Assembly: GCA_910586515.1 (NCBI GenBank)
Contig: CAJUGL010000019.1
Span: 26,761-55,820 of the forward strand
Source: an uncultured Acetatifactor sp.
GTDB lineage: Bacteria; Bacillota; Clostridia; Lachnospirales; Lachnospiraceae
Length of the DNA: 29,060 nucleotides
Direction of reading: 5' to 3'
Part shown: in pieces, positions 1-7,314 of the stretch
Layout of the letters: every line of letters begins with the position of its first letter
Position numbering within the stretch: position 1 is the first letter of the stretch
The notes under the pieces: model-generated
Databases searched by the model: none
The model's input: only the letters and a program-made list of their open reading frames with translations
Told to the model about the DNA's origin: nothing
Translations under genes and position numbers: made by a program

Positions 1-168
1 GCGATCTCTGAGATCGGCGTCTTTTTCCGCAATAAGGGAGTCGCGATCTCTGAGATCGGCGTCTTTTTCCGCAATAAGGGAGTCGCGATCTCTGAGAACG
101 GCTTCCTTTTCTGCGATAAGGGAGTCGCGCTTTGAGAGTTCGGAATCCAATGCTGTGATTCGGGAGTC
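1..168 (-). repeat. Four tandem 42-bp repeats in the Rpn C-terminal coding region
   Basis: Units lie at 1-42, 43-84, 85-126 and 127-168. The first two are identical, the third differs at a few bases and the fourth is clearly diverged. Each is exactly 14 codons, so unit gain or loss keeps the frame. The encoded unit reads DSLIAEKDADLRDR, a highly charged heptad-like sequence that should extend an alpha-helical coiled coil. The array may continue past the left edge. Confidence 0.95.
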
Positions 169-969
169 CTTTTCCGCAAGTTCTCTATTTTGTTTCTCAA
201 TATAATGCTGCACAGAACGCTGTCTGCGGTAATAATCTTCCCGGGCCTCACACTGGAGACGTACATTCTCATCCTGGCTGAGACTGTAGATTGTATTGGA
301 AGCCTCCTGAATATATTCATCTTTTTGTGCGCACATCTTGATTTCCTCCCAAGTAGTGGCTTTAAACAGCGCCGCCCATTTGTCGATGTGGTACAGTCTG
401 TCTTCTTCCGTTGCCAGATCCATATGTTTTAAGTCTACCACAGAAAGCCGCAGTTTGTCACTATAAACCGCATAATTTTTTATGTTTAAAAACTGATATG
501 TGGCATAAAATTCCGGGTGCTGCGGAAAGAGGGTGAAATCCAGAAGGCCGATCTGAATAACGGACTTTACTTCATGATAATCCTTTCCTGTATTCAGGCT
601 GCTGAACGCGCGGCAGAGGTAGCTCAGGGACCTTTCCGGCCAGTTATATTCATTTATGACCTGCATTTCCAGATTGATAATGATATTGTCGTTCAGGATG
701 ACCTTGACATCCAGGATAAAGGTTTTCTCGTCTATGGCCATGCCAAGCTCAATGGGATTGGTAATCACAGCGGATTTAATCTGTTCCGGCTTCAGGTGAA
801 GCAAAGAACAGATCAGGCCCCTGAGAACCTTATTGTTGCGTTGCAGCAGCGCGCGAAACAGATAATCATTGGTCATGGGTATTGCCACAGGGCCGGAAGC
901 AGATTTCAGGAAGTCCGGCGCGGATAGGGGCGTGGACACAGTGGCAGTGTTCTTTTTCAAATTGTTCAT
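1..969 (-). CDS. Rpn family recombination-promoting nuclease / PD-(D/E)XK 'putative transposase', C-terminus beyond window
   Basis: The reading frame starts at an ATG at 969 (minus) behind a good AAGGAAGG ribosome binding site and stays open to base 1, so only the first 323 residues are visible. The N-terminal part carries the Rpn-type PD-(D/E)XK pattern: MTNDYLFRALL near residues 32-42 (D35), ILDVKV (D87) and NLEMQV (E101, Q103), which would be the metal-binding nuclease core. WEEIK follows near residue 207, then a charged coiled-coil-like region ending in 14-residue repeats. Rpn proteins are DNA endonucleases linked to recombination and, in E. coli, to phage defence. An internal in-frame ATG at 336 has its own strong Shine-Dalgarno sequence. 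The family call is confident; the in vivo role here is not known. Confidence 0.88.
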   Translation of the reverse strand, partial: MNNLKKNTATVSTPLSAPDFLKSASGPVAIPMTNDYLFRALLQRNNKVLRGLICSLLHLKPEQIKSAVITNPIELGMAIDEKTFILDVKVILNDNIIINLEMQVINEYNWPERSLSYLCRAFSSLNTGKDYHEVKSVIQIGLLDFTLFPQHPEFYATYQFLNIKNYAVYSDKLRLSVVDLKHMDLATEEDRLYHIDKWAALFKATTWEEIKMCAQKDEYIQEASNTIYSLSQDENVRLQCEAREDYYRRQRSVQHYIEKQNRELAEKDSRITALDSELSKRDSLIAEKEAVLRDRDSLIAEKDADLRDRDSLIAEKDADLRDR

Positions 970-1053
970 GGAATCCTTCCTTTCTGTTAAAATATGTTGA
1001 TAAAATCGGCAGATAAAATGCCGGATAAGAATAGAGACAAGGCAGATACAGAC

Positions 1054-1082
1054 TGTATAAACTCAAAAAAATACCTATTCAA
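1054..1082 (-). promoter_or_regulatory. Possible sigma-A promoter for the Rpn gene
   Basis: On the minus strand TTGAAT (1082-1077) and TATACA (1059-1054) are separated by 17 bases, each matching four of six consensus positions. It would give a leader of about 80 bases before the ATG at 969. Assigned from sequence match and position only. Confidence 0.4.
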
Positions 1083-1425
1083 ATAGTGTATAATACTATA
1101 ACATAAACATTCTTCTCTGTACAGCGGCGCAGAGAGAATGGCGTGTAGAAAATAAAATCCGGAAAAATTTGCAATAGGAGAAAGAGATACTATATATAGT
1201 AAAAAAATCAGAAAAAATAGATTTTGATACTCTATATGGTATGTGCAAAAACACAAAAGGGAGAATAATGCTCAATGGAGCACATCCATGAGGATAAGAT
1301 AATAACAGATGGAGCACATCAGGGGGATGGGACAGGGCAGGCGCCCAAGGGAAAGGGCGCCTGTGTATTCCGAAAGGAGCCGGCGGCAAAACACAGCCGC
1401 CCCTGTAAGTGCCCTGGAGCAGAAG
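1083..1425. other. Gene-free AT-rich spacer with a hairpin and a short direct repeat
   Basis: No convincing gene was found between the upstream side of the Rpn gene and the stop of the ABC-F gene. A perfect 9-bp inverted repeat, CAGGCGCCC at 1338-1346 with GGGCGCCTG at 1355-1363, could end ABC-F transcription, although no clear T-tract follows it on either strand. A 12-bp direct repeat, ATGGAGCACATC, occurs at 1275-1286 and 1309-1320. Confidence 0.5.
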
Positions 1426-2991
1426 TTAGAATTCCGGTACGGCCGTCAATCCGTCCCTCTGCAGTTCAAGCACACGATCGCAGACTTCCCGGACATATTT
1501 CCGGTCATGGGATACGCTGATGACGGCGCCGGGGAAATCCCGGAGCAGTTCCCGGATTACCGGACCCGACAGGGGAGAGAAATTCCGGGTGGGCTCATCC
1601 AGGATCAGAACATTGCGGCGCTCCATGCTCATTTTCAGCAGCAGGAGCTTTGCTTTCTGGCCTCCGGAGAGATCCCGGATGGCATGGTCCATTTCCTGTA
1701 CCGTGTATTTCATGCTGCCCAGGTAGGTGCGGATCCGGGTGAACTCTTCCTTGGACAGGCATGCCCCGGGCTGCGCATCCTCTCTGGCCCGGGCCAGATA
1801 CTCTGCCGGGGTGGAATCCAGATCCAGAAGCTCCTCGTAATTCTGGGGCATGTAGGCGGCGCGGATATCCCTGCGCTGCAGAAGCTCCCCGGCAATCAGG
1901 CGCAGCAGGGTGGTCTTTCCTGTACCGTTTTTCCCGATGATGCACAGCTTCTCCGAGCCTTTGACCTGAAGCCGGATGTTGTGAGCCAGTTCCCTCTCCC
2001 CTGCAGTCAGCAGGAGCAGTTCATAGTCGATAACCCATTTTCCGGCGGGAATTCCTTCGTCCGGGGCAAAGCGGAAGAAAATGGCCTCTTCCGTATCAGG
2101 TCTTTGGGTCATATTTTCAGCCTGCTTTTCAAACCGGCGTTCCATGGACTTGACGGCATGCATTTTCTTTTTCAGAAGTCTGGCTCCGCTGGGGTTCTGG
2201 CGGGAAATAATTGCCTGCTGATATTCCACCTTATCGTGAATCTTTCGGAATTTCTCCTGCTGCTTATCGTAGGCTGCTTTCTCCTCCCGGGCCAGACGGG
2301 TCTGGCGGTCAAGATTTTTCCTGCGCAGCTCAACATATTCCCTGTAGCCTGTCCTGAACACGGTGCACTGGCTTTCCGTCTTGCGTTTCAGCTGTTCCAT
2401 GTGCAGGATTGTGTTGGCAGTGCGCTCCAGCAGCGTCTCGTCATGGGAGATGTAGAGCGCGGGAAAGGGGCAGCTGTTGATGAAGGCCTCCAGCCACTCC
2501 AGGGTTTCCATGTCAATGTCGTTGGAAGGTTCGTCCAACAGAAACAGATCGGGATGCATGGTCAGAATCCGAATCAGCTGAACTTTAATTTTCTCTCCGC
2601 CCGAGAGCTGCCCCATCCGGGCGCCGCTGTACAGCAGATCCATGGACAGACCAAGTCGGCCCGCCATGGAGGACAGTTCCCGGTAATCCGTTTCCAGAAA
2701 AGCAGGTTCCTGACTTAAAAAGGTGTAAATGTCCTTCTCCCTGTCCTCCTGGGGAAGCTCCTGAGGCAGGTAGCCGCAGACAGCATGGTTTTTCAGGATT
2801 TCTCCTGTATATTCTGCGTAATCCTCCACCAAAACCGGGTCATAGAGCAGTTTCAGCAAAGTGGATTTGCCGTTGCCCTCCTCGCCGATGACGGCTGCTC
2901 TGTCTCCGTCGTTTAAGGTAAAGGAGAGATCAGACACCAGTGGACGCAGATCTTTTTTGTGATAAATGTTTAAATTTTTAACCTGTAACAT
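1426..2991 (-). CDS. ABC-F family ATPase (ribosome-associated; possible antibiotic ribosomal-protection protein)
   Basis: This 521-residue protein has two ABC ATPase domains and no membrane segments, the ABC-F layout. Domain 1 has Walker A GEEGNGKST (36-44), signature LSGGEK (129-134), Walker B LFLLDEPSND and the SHD switch (182-184). A charged linker (about 190-300), the part that in ABC-F proteins reaches toward the ribosomal P-site tRNA, precedes domain 2: GKNGTGKTT (353-361), LSGGQK (441-446), VLILDEPTRN and SHD (494-496). After the second Walker B the D-loop reads NFSPLS instead of the usual SALD-like sequence. ABC-F proteins act on ribosomes, either in housekeeping or by displacing peptidyl-transferase antibiotics. 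The start has AGGAGG five bases upstream. The attenuator-like leader suggests a drug-inducible resistance role; the substrate class cannot be read from sequence. Confidence 0.93.
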   Translation of the reverse strand: MLQVKNLNIYHKKDLRPLVSDLSFTLNDGDRAAVIGEEGNGKSTLLKLLYDPVLVEDYAEYTGEILKNHAVCGYLPQELPQEDREKDIYTFLSQEPAFLETDYRELSSMAGRLGLSMDLLYSGARMGQLSGGEKIKVQLIRILTMHPDLFLLDEPSNDIDMETLEWLEAFINSCPFPALYISHDETLLERTANTILHMEQLKRKTESQCTVFRTGYREYVELRRKNLDRQTRLAREEKAAYDKQQEKFRKIHDKVEYQQAIISRQNPSGARLLKKKMHAVKSMERRFEKQAENMTQRPDTEEAIFFRFAPDEGIPAGKWVIDYELLLLTAGERELAHNIRLQVKGSEKLCIIGKNGTGKTTLLRLIAGELLQRRDIRAAYMPQNYEELLDLDSTPAEYLARAREDAQPGACLSKEEFTRIRTYLGSMKYTVQEMDHAIRDLSGGQKAKLLLLKMSMERRNVLILDEPTRNFSPLSGPVIRELLRDFPGAVISVSHDRKYVREVCDRVLELQRDGLTAVPEF

Positions 2992-3091
2992 AGATACCTC
3001 CTGTTCCGCCGCCGCTGCCGGTTATTTCTGTCTCGTTGTTTTCGGCCCGTACAACGGCGTCTTTCGGGTTTGGAAATTTGGGTCTGCGCAT

Positions 3092-3125
3092 AAAAAAGCT
3101 TCCGGCTACAGGTGTAACCGAAAGC
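3092..3125 (-). terminator. Intrinsic terminator (attenuator) in the ABC-F leader
   Basis: On the minus strand GCTTTCGGTTACA (3125-3113) pairs with TGTAGCCGGAAGC (3110-3098), with only G-U wobbles as irregularities, and is followed by six T residues (3097-3092). It lies about 100 bases upstream of the ABC-F start codon, so it would end transcription before the gene. Confidence 0.82.
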
Positions 3126-3277
3126 AGACTCTCCATGCAGATACCTATGCCGGGGCATAAAACCCCTTTTCACAGGATGAAGCAGATGGTCAGAATTCTA
3201 TCAACGGTTACACAAAGAACGCGGCCTGCCCAAAGGTGCCGTGCTGCCGAAAACTCCGTGTAAATTTTGTTGATAGA

Positions 3278-3289
3278 TTATTTCCGCAT
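3278..3289 (-). CDS. Three-codon leader ORF (Met-Arg-Lys-stop) of the ABC-F attenuator
   Basis: ATG CGG AAA TAA on the minus strand is preceded by a repeated GGAGGAGGAG Shine-Dalgarno sequence, unusually strong for so short a frame. Its stop codon abuts the first base of the anti-antiterminator arm at 3277, which is where a stalled ribosome would disturb that stem. It is far below gene-finder length limits. The role as a ribosome sensor is inferred from position and from the short leader ORFs known upstream of ribosome-protection genes. Confidence 0.65.
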   Translation of the reverse strand: MRK

Positions 3290-3344
3290 TGCTCCTCCTC
3301 CTGATTTTGAAAGCGAATATGAATAATATAGTTTCGCCTTCCCT

Positions 3345-3373
3345 ACTCTACCATATTGGGGAGGCATTTTCAA
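3345..3373 (-). promoter_or_regulatory. Sigma-A promoter for the ABC-F leader
   Basis: TTGAAA (3373-3368) and TAGAGT (3350-3345) on the minus strand are spaced by exactly 17 bases, placing transcription start near 3338 and leaving a leader of about 345 bases that includes the complete attenuator. Confidence 0.65.
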
Positions 3374-3403
3374 GAGTCTTTTTAAAAAACATTTCATTCA
3401 CCG

Positions 3404-3438
3404 AAAACTGCATTTGGTTATCCGAATGCAGTTTTTTT
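3404..3438 (+). terminator. Strong intrinsic terminator between the divergent promoters
   Basis: AAAACTGCATT (3404-3414) pairs perfectly with AATGCAGTTTT (3425-3435) and the stem can extend into the loop by G-C pairs. The T run continues to 3438. No plus-strand gene lies just upstream, so it probably blocks stray transcription from the left into the exporter operon. The minus-strand version has only four Ts and would be weaker. Confidence 0.75.
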
Positions 3439-3447
3439 CATGGGATC

Positions 3448-3456
3448 TGCTATAAT
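3448..3456 (+). promoter_or_regulatory. Extended -10 promoter for the ABC exporter operon
   Basis: TGCTATAAT is a perfect -10 hexamer with the extended TGn motif; no good -35 is seen. It lies downstream of an in-frame ATG at 3440, so that ATG cannot be used from this promoter, which supports the start at 3527. Confidence 0.6.
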
Positions 3457-3526
3457 AAAGCTAACAGTTAAGACCTGGCGCCAAACGGTTATATATCCTG
3501 ACGGATGCAGAAGAAAGGATGAGAAA

Positions 3527-5383
3527 ATGAAGCGGAAGAAGAAAGAACCGAAACGAAAACCGAAGTACGGCATGTTCTCCTGTGTGGCATACCTGTACAA
3601 GCTGATGTGGAAATACGAAAAAAGTCTTGCCTTTGCTGCCGCGGGCAAGATTCCGGTGGCCCTGGCGGGTGCGGCGCTGGCGCTGTATACGCCGCCCCTG
3701 ATTCTGAAGGCCTTGGAGGAGGCGGGGCAGTTTTCTTCCATAGCCCTTGTGATCATGGGACTGGTGCTGGCCGGGACGCTGACTTCACTGCTGGGTGAAC
3801 TGATCGGCGGAAAGGGAGAGTTCTCGGAGATGTATCTCTGCAGCCGCATGGGCCGCCTGATGGAATGCCGGAGACTGGACAGGGATTTTGAGCTGGATTA
3901 TGACCCGGAGATAAAGAAACTGGACGAACGGGGCGGTGAGGCTGTCATGAATAACCATACCAGAGCCGTCCATTTTCCCATGGAGTTTTCGCTTTTGGTA
4001 GTAATCCTGCTGAAATTCCTGCTGTTCGGCACAGTGCTGTCAACCCTGAGTCCCTGGATTATCGGGCTGATCATTCTGTGCGCAGCAGTGAATGTGCCCA
4101 TGTCCGCCTGGGAGAGAAAGCGCAGCTATGAGACGCAGGATGTCAGGAATGCCCTGCTGAAGAAAATCAATTATCTCGCGTTCCTGGTGGGAAGGGACTT
4201 CCGGTACGGAAAGGACGTAAGGCTGTACAGCATGCGGAGCTGCCTGGCCCTTCTGACAAAAAAGCTTGCGGGACAGTACCGCCAGGAGAAGATAGTAGTG
4301 GAGAGAAGGATATCCGTGGTACAGATTGTGGACTTCTTCATGGTGCTGATTCGGGACGGGGTGATGTATGCCTGGCTGATTTCCAGAGCCGTGGCAGGAG
4401 AGATCGACGCTTCCCGGTTCGTGCTGTACTTTACCGCCATGACGGAACTGGCGGAAGTGGTGACGGGAATCCGCTGGTGGTGGAGCTGTGTCTGTGAAGG
4501 GGCGATGCAGGTTTCGGATTACAGAGAGTGTATGGAGGTTCCGGACAGGATGAACCGGGGAAAGGGGATACCGCTGCCCCAGGGGGCATTCTCCATTGTC
4601 TTCCGCAATGTATCTTATCGCTATCAGGAGAGCGGGAAGAATGTGCTGGAACGAGTCAGCTTTGAAGTGAAGGCAGGGGAGAAACTGGCCCTGGTGGGAT
4701 TAAACGGCGCGGGAAAAACCACTTTAATCCGGCTGATGTGCGGTCTGCTGACTCCAACGGAGGGGGAGATTCTCCTTGACGGCCACAGGCCCGGGGAATA
4801 CAACCGGGAGGAATTGTACAGCCTGTTCGGTCTGGTGCCCCAGAATTACCATCTGCTGCCCTTTTCCATTGCCAGAAATGTGGCCTGTGCGGAGGAAGAG
4901 GAGGAGATCGACAGGAATCGCCTGGAAATCTGCCTGCGGAAGGCAGGACTGGAGGAGAAGATCAGATCCCTGCCCCAGGGTGCGGACACCCCTCTGAACA
5001 GGCAGGTGAATCCGGGCGGAGTGGAGTTTTCCGGAGGGGAGACCCAGAAGCTCCTTCTGGCGAGACTTCTGTACCGGAAGCCCAAATGCATCATTCTGGA
5101 CGAACCCACCGCTGCCCTGGACCCCATTGCGGAGGACAGGATGTACCGGCAGTATAATGAGATCACAGACGGCGCGACTTCCGTCTTTATTTCCCACCGC
5201 CTGGCGTCCACCCGTTTCTGCGACAGGATCTTTCTCCTGGACGGCGCCGGAATTGCGGAGGCGGGCACCCATGAGGAGCTGATGGCTGCAGGAAAAAAGT
5301 ACAGGGAACTCTTCGAGATACAGAGCAAATACTATAAAACCGGGCAGGAGCTTCCGGAAGGGGAGAAGGAGGAAATGGCATGA
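3527..5383 (+). CDS. ABC exporter, fused permease/ATPase half-transporter (subunit 1)
   Basis: From the chosen ATG the protein has 618 residues. It opens with a very basic tail (MKRKKKEPKRKPK), then a membrane region with several hydrophobic spans to about residue 330, then an ATPase domain: Walker A GLNGAGKTT near 391-399, Q-loop PQNYHLLPFS, signature FSGGETQK near 501, Walker B IILDEPTAALDP near 522-533 and the SHR switch near 555. All catalytic elements, including the Walker B glutamate, are intact. The start follows AAAGGA and lies downstream of the extended -10 promoter. It overlaps the next gene by four bases (ATGA), so the two should form a heterodimer in the membrane. The substrate is unknown; peptides, lipids or drugs are all possible. 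Confidence 0.9.
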   Translation: MKRKKKEPKRKPKYGMFSCVAYLYKLMWKYEKSLAFAAAGKIPVALAGAALALYTPPLILKALEEAGQFSSIALVIMGLVLAGTLTSLLGELIGGKGEFSEMYLCSRMGRLMECRRLDRDFELDYDPEIKKLDERGGEAVMNNHTRAVHFPMEFSLLVVILLKFLLFGTVLSTLSPWIIGLIILCAAVNVPMSAWERKRSYETQDVRNALLKKINYLAFLVGRDFRYGKDVRLYSMRSCLALLTKKLAGQYRQEKIVVERRISVVQIVDFFMVLIRDGVMYAWLISRAVAGEIDASRFVLYFTAMTELAEVVTGIRWWWSCVCEGAMQVSDYRECMEVPDRMNRGKGIPLPQGAFSIVFRNVSYRYQESGKNVLERVSFEVKAGEKLALVGLNGAGKTTLIRLMCGLLTPTEGEILLDGHRPGEYNREELYSLFGLVPQNYHLLPFSIARNVACAEEEEEIDRNRLEICLRKAGLEEKIRSLPQGADTPLNRQVNPGGVEFSGGETQKLLLARLLYRKPKCIILDEPTAALDPIAEDRMYRQYNEITDGATSVFISHRLASTRFCDRIFLLDGAGIAEAGTHEELMAAGKKYRELFEIQSKYYKTGQELPEGEKEEMA

Positions 5384-7248
5384 AGAGGGAGAAGCCGAAA
5401 ACCAACAGTGAAACGGCACGGAAAAAGAGAACCCTGAGGGAAGACTGGAAGGTGATGCGCAGGGGAATCCGGATTGCCCTGGATCTCTGTCCCCAGTTTC
5501 TGGCCTGGGATGCTGCCAGGAGCGTCACGGACATTCTGCCAACCTATTTTTCCCTGTACATGACCGCCCGTTTGGTAAACGAGCTGTCCGGGGAGTGCAG
5601 ACAGAGAGAACTGTTCCTTCTGGCAGGGATTGTCATACTGGGACTGTTTGCTCTCAGGATAGTCTCCCGGGCCGTGCATGTGAGATATAATATCTGGATG
5701 GATCTGATTGTCAGGGAGGAAGAGATCTACATGTTTGACAAACAGCACGGACTGCAGTATGAGCATCTGGAAAATCCGGAGGTCACGCTGCTGCGGGAGA
5801 AGATCTTCGCGGCCATGAACGCAGACGGCAGCGGTGTGATGGCGCTGTTTTGGGATTTTGGGGGATTGGTGGGAAATTTGGCGGATATGGCAGTGTCCGC
5901 ATCCCTGACCTTCTCCATTTTCCGGATGGCTGCAGGCCGGGAGCTGACCGGATTTCTGGCTTTTGTAAATTCGCCGTACTGCAGCGTCCTTCTGGGGGGC
6001 CTACTGCTGGTCCACATACTCCTTACGATAAGGTTTGCCAGAGAGCTGATGAAAAAAAACATGCAGGCAATCTCCGGTCTTGCGGAAAGCAATATGCTGC
6101 TTCAGATCCTGTTTAAAAGCCATGGGGAAGACATCACTGTCTTTAATCTGAAAAAGATACTGATCAAAGAGCATGAACGCAGGATAAAAGAACCCTGGAT
6201 GGTGGAAACCGATAAGCTGAGGGTACAGTATACGGTGATCAGAGTTCTTCAGGGGCTGATTCCGGAACTGGCGGTGTTTCTGGTCACGGCGGCAAAGGCA
6301 TTTCTGGGCGTCTTTGGAATCGGCAACTTTATCCTGTACAGGGGAACCGTAAAACGGTTTGTGGACGCAGTCACCAATTTTGCCAGAGACCTGACCCGTT
6401 TGCGGGAGAACAACGAATATCTGCTGCAGCTGTATGAGTTCCTGGATCTGCCCGACGATATGTATCACGGGACACTGGCGGTGGAGAAACGGGACGACAT
6501 TGACTACGAGATCGAATTCCGGGACGTAAGCTTCCGGTATCCGGGCACGGAGAACTGGGTGCTGCGGCATGTGGACATGAAGTTCCGCATCGGGGACAAA
6601 CTGGCCATAGTGGGAGAGAACGGCTCCGGGAAGACCACCTTTATCAAGCTTCTCTGCCGTCTCTATGACCCTACGGAGGGCCGGATCCTGTTAAACGGCA
6701 TTGACATCACCAGATACAGATACCAGGAATACCTGTCCCTGTTTTCCGTGGTTTTCCAGGATTACAAGCTGTTTCAGTTCTCCCTGGCGGACAATGTGGC
6801 GTGTTCCCCTGACTGTGATCAGGACAAAGTGCGCAGCTGCCTGATCCGGGCAGGATTCGGGGATAGACTGGCGCAGTTGGAGAAGGGGATTCATACCCCG
6901 TTGGGGCGTGACTACGAAAACGACGGCATAGACCTGTCCGGCGGAGAGGAACAGAAGGTGGCGCTGGCCAGAGCCCTGTATAAGGACGGCCCCTTTGTGG
7001 TTCTGGATGAGCCTACCGCAGCCCTGGATCCCCTGGCGGAGGCTGCCGTATACGAGGACTTCCGGAAGATCGTGGAGCATAAAACCGCGGTATTTATCAG
7101 CCACAGGCTCTCCAGCTGCAGGTTCTGCGACGACATCATTGTATTTGACAAGGGATGTCTGATACAGAGGGGAAACCATGAGCAGCTTGCGGCCCGGGAG
7201 GGGAAATACCGTCAGCTTTGGAATGCTCAGGCGCAATACTATACGTAG
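5380..7248 (+). CDS. ABC exporter, fused permease/ATPase half-transporter (subunit 2)
   Basis: This 622-residue protein has the same design as its upstream neighbour: a basic N-terminus, a membrane domain up to about residue 340, and an ATPase domain with GENGSGKTT near 412-420, VVFQDYKLFQFS (Q-loop), LSGGEEQK near 518, VVLDEPTAALDP near 540-551 and SHR near 573. Both halves keep the Walker B glutamate, so neither ATP site looks degenerate, unlike many heterodimeric exporters. Its start codon is inside the stop region of subunit 1, implying translational coupling and equal production. The palindromic repeat at 7281-7314 follows closely and may also act as the 3' end structure. The exported substrate cannot be inferred. 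Confidence 0.9.
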   Translation: MKREKPKTNSETARKKRTLREDWKVMRRGIRIALDLCPQFLAWDAARSVTDILPTYFSLYMTARLVNELSGECRQRELFLLAGIVILGLFALRIVSRAVHVRYNIWMDLIVREEEIYMFDKQHGLQYEHLENPEVTLLREKIFAAMNADGSGVMALFWDFGGLVGNLADMAVSASLTFSIFRMAAGRELTGFLAFVNSPYCSVLLGGLLLVHILLTIRFARELMKKNMQAISGLAESNMLLQILFKSHGEDITVFNLKKILIKEHERRIKEPWMVETDKLRVQYTVIRVLQGLIPELAVFLVTAAKAFLGVFGIGNFILYRGTVKRFVDAVTNFARDLTRLRENNEYLLQLYEFLDLPDDMYHGTLAVEKRDDIDYEIEFRDVSFRYPGTENWVLRHVDMKFRIGDKLAIVGENGSGKTTFIKLLCRLYDPTEGRILLNGIDITRYRYQEYLSLFSVVFQDYKLFQFSLADNVACSPDCDQDKVRSCLIRAGFGDRLAQLEKGIHTPLGRDYENDGIDLSGGEEQKVALARALYKDGPFVVLDEPTAALDPLAEAAVYEDFRKIVEHKTAVFISHRLSSCRFCDDIIVFDKGCLIQRGNHEQLAAREGKYRQLWNAQAQYYT

Positions 7249-7280
7249 CGGCAGCCCGCTGTCAGCATTTGATCATATCC

Positions 7281-7314
7281 GGTAACCGTTCAGCGCCCTG
7301 TCTGAACGGTTACC
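7281..7314. repeat. Palindromic repeat, copy 1 (perfect 13-bp inverted repeat)
   Basis: GGTAACCGTTCAG (7281-7293) and CTGAACGGTTACC (7302-7314) form a perfect inverted repeat with an 8-base loop. A second copy with the same arms and a related loop is at 14008-14039. Here the element also supplies the last codons and stop of the YbaK-type gene on the minus strand and lies just after the exporter operon, so it may serve as a shared 3' end for two convergent transcripts. Confidence 0.85.

Larger units (their letters stand above)
2992..3340 (-). promoter_or_regulatory. Transcription-attenuation leader of the ABC-F gene
   Basis: The leader runs from a promoter near 3345-3373 to the ABC-F start. 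In transcript order it contains a three-codon upstream ORF (3289-3278), a segment directly after its stop codon (3277-3269) that pairs over 9 bp with 3205-3197, a second pairing between 3263-3258 and 3213-3208, and an intrinsic terminator (3125-3092). GTGTAACCG at 3213-3205 is perfectly complementary to CGGTTACAC at 3120-3112, which is the 5' arm of the terminator. The same segment can therefore be held in the first stem (terminator forms) or released to block the terminator. A ribosome stalled on the upstream ORF would cover 3277-3269 and favour read-through. Pairings are seen directly; drug induction is inferred from known ABC-F and MLS-type attenuators. Confidence 0.75.

Noticed and set aside
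1..168. CRISPR-like array at the left edge
   Set aside because: The units are contiguous with no unique spacers and encode an in-frame 14-residue repeat.
190..927. Two plus-strand open frames of 80 and 136 codons
   Set aside because: They are antisense to the Rpn gene, whose frame is missed by simple ORF calling only because it runs off the window.
1309..2718. A 469-codon plus-strand open frame opposite the ABC-F gene
   Set aside because: It is fully antisense to a gene with all ABC ATPase motifs, has no recognisable domain and no ribosome binding site; it results from GC-rich codon usage.
2966..3471. Several small frames on both strands in the ABC-F leader region
   Set aside because: They overlap the terminator and alternative stems and have no ribosome binding sites; only the three-codon frame at 3289-3278 has one.
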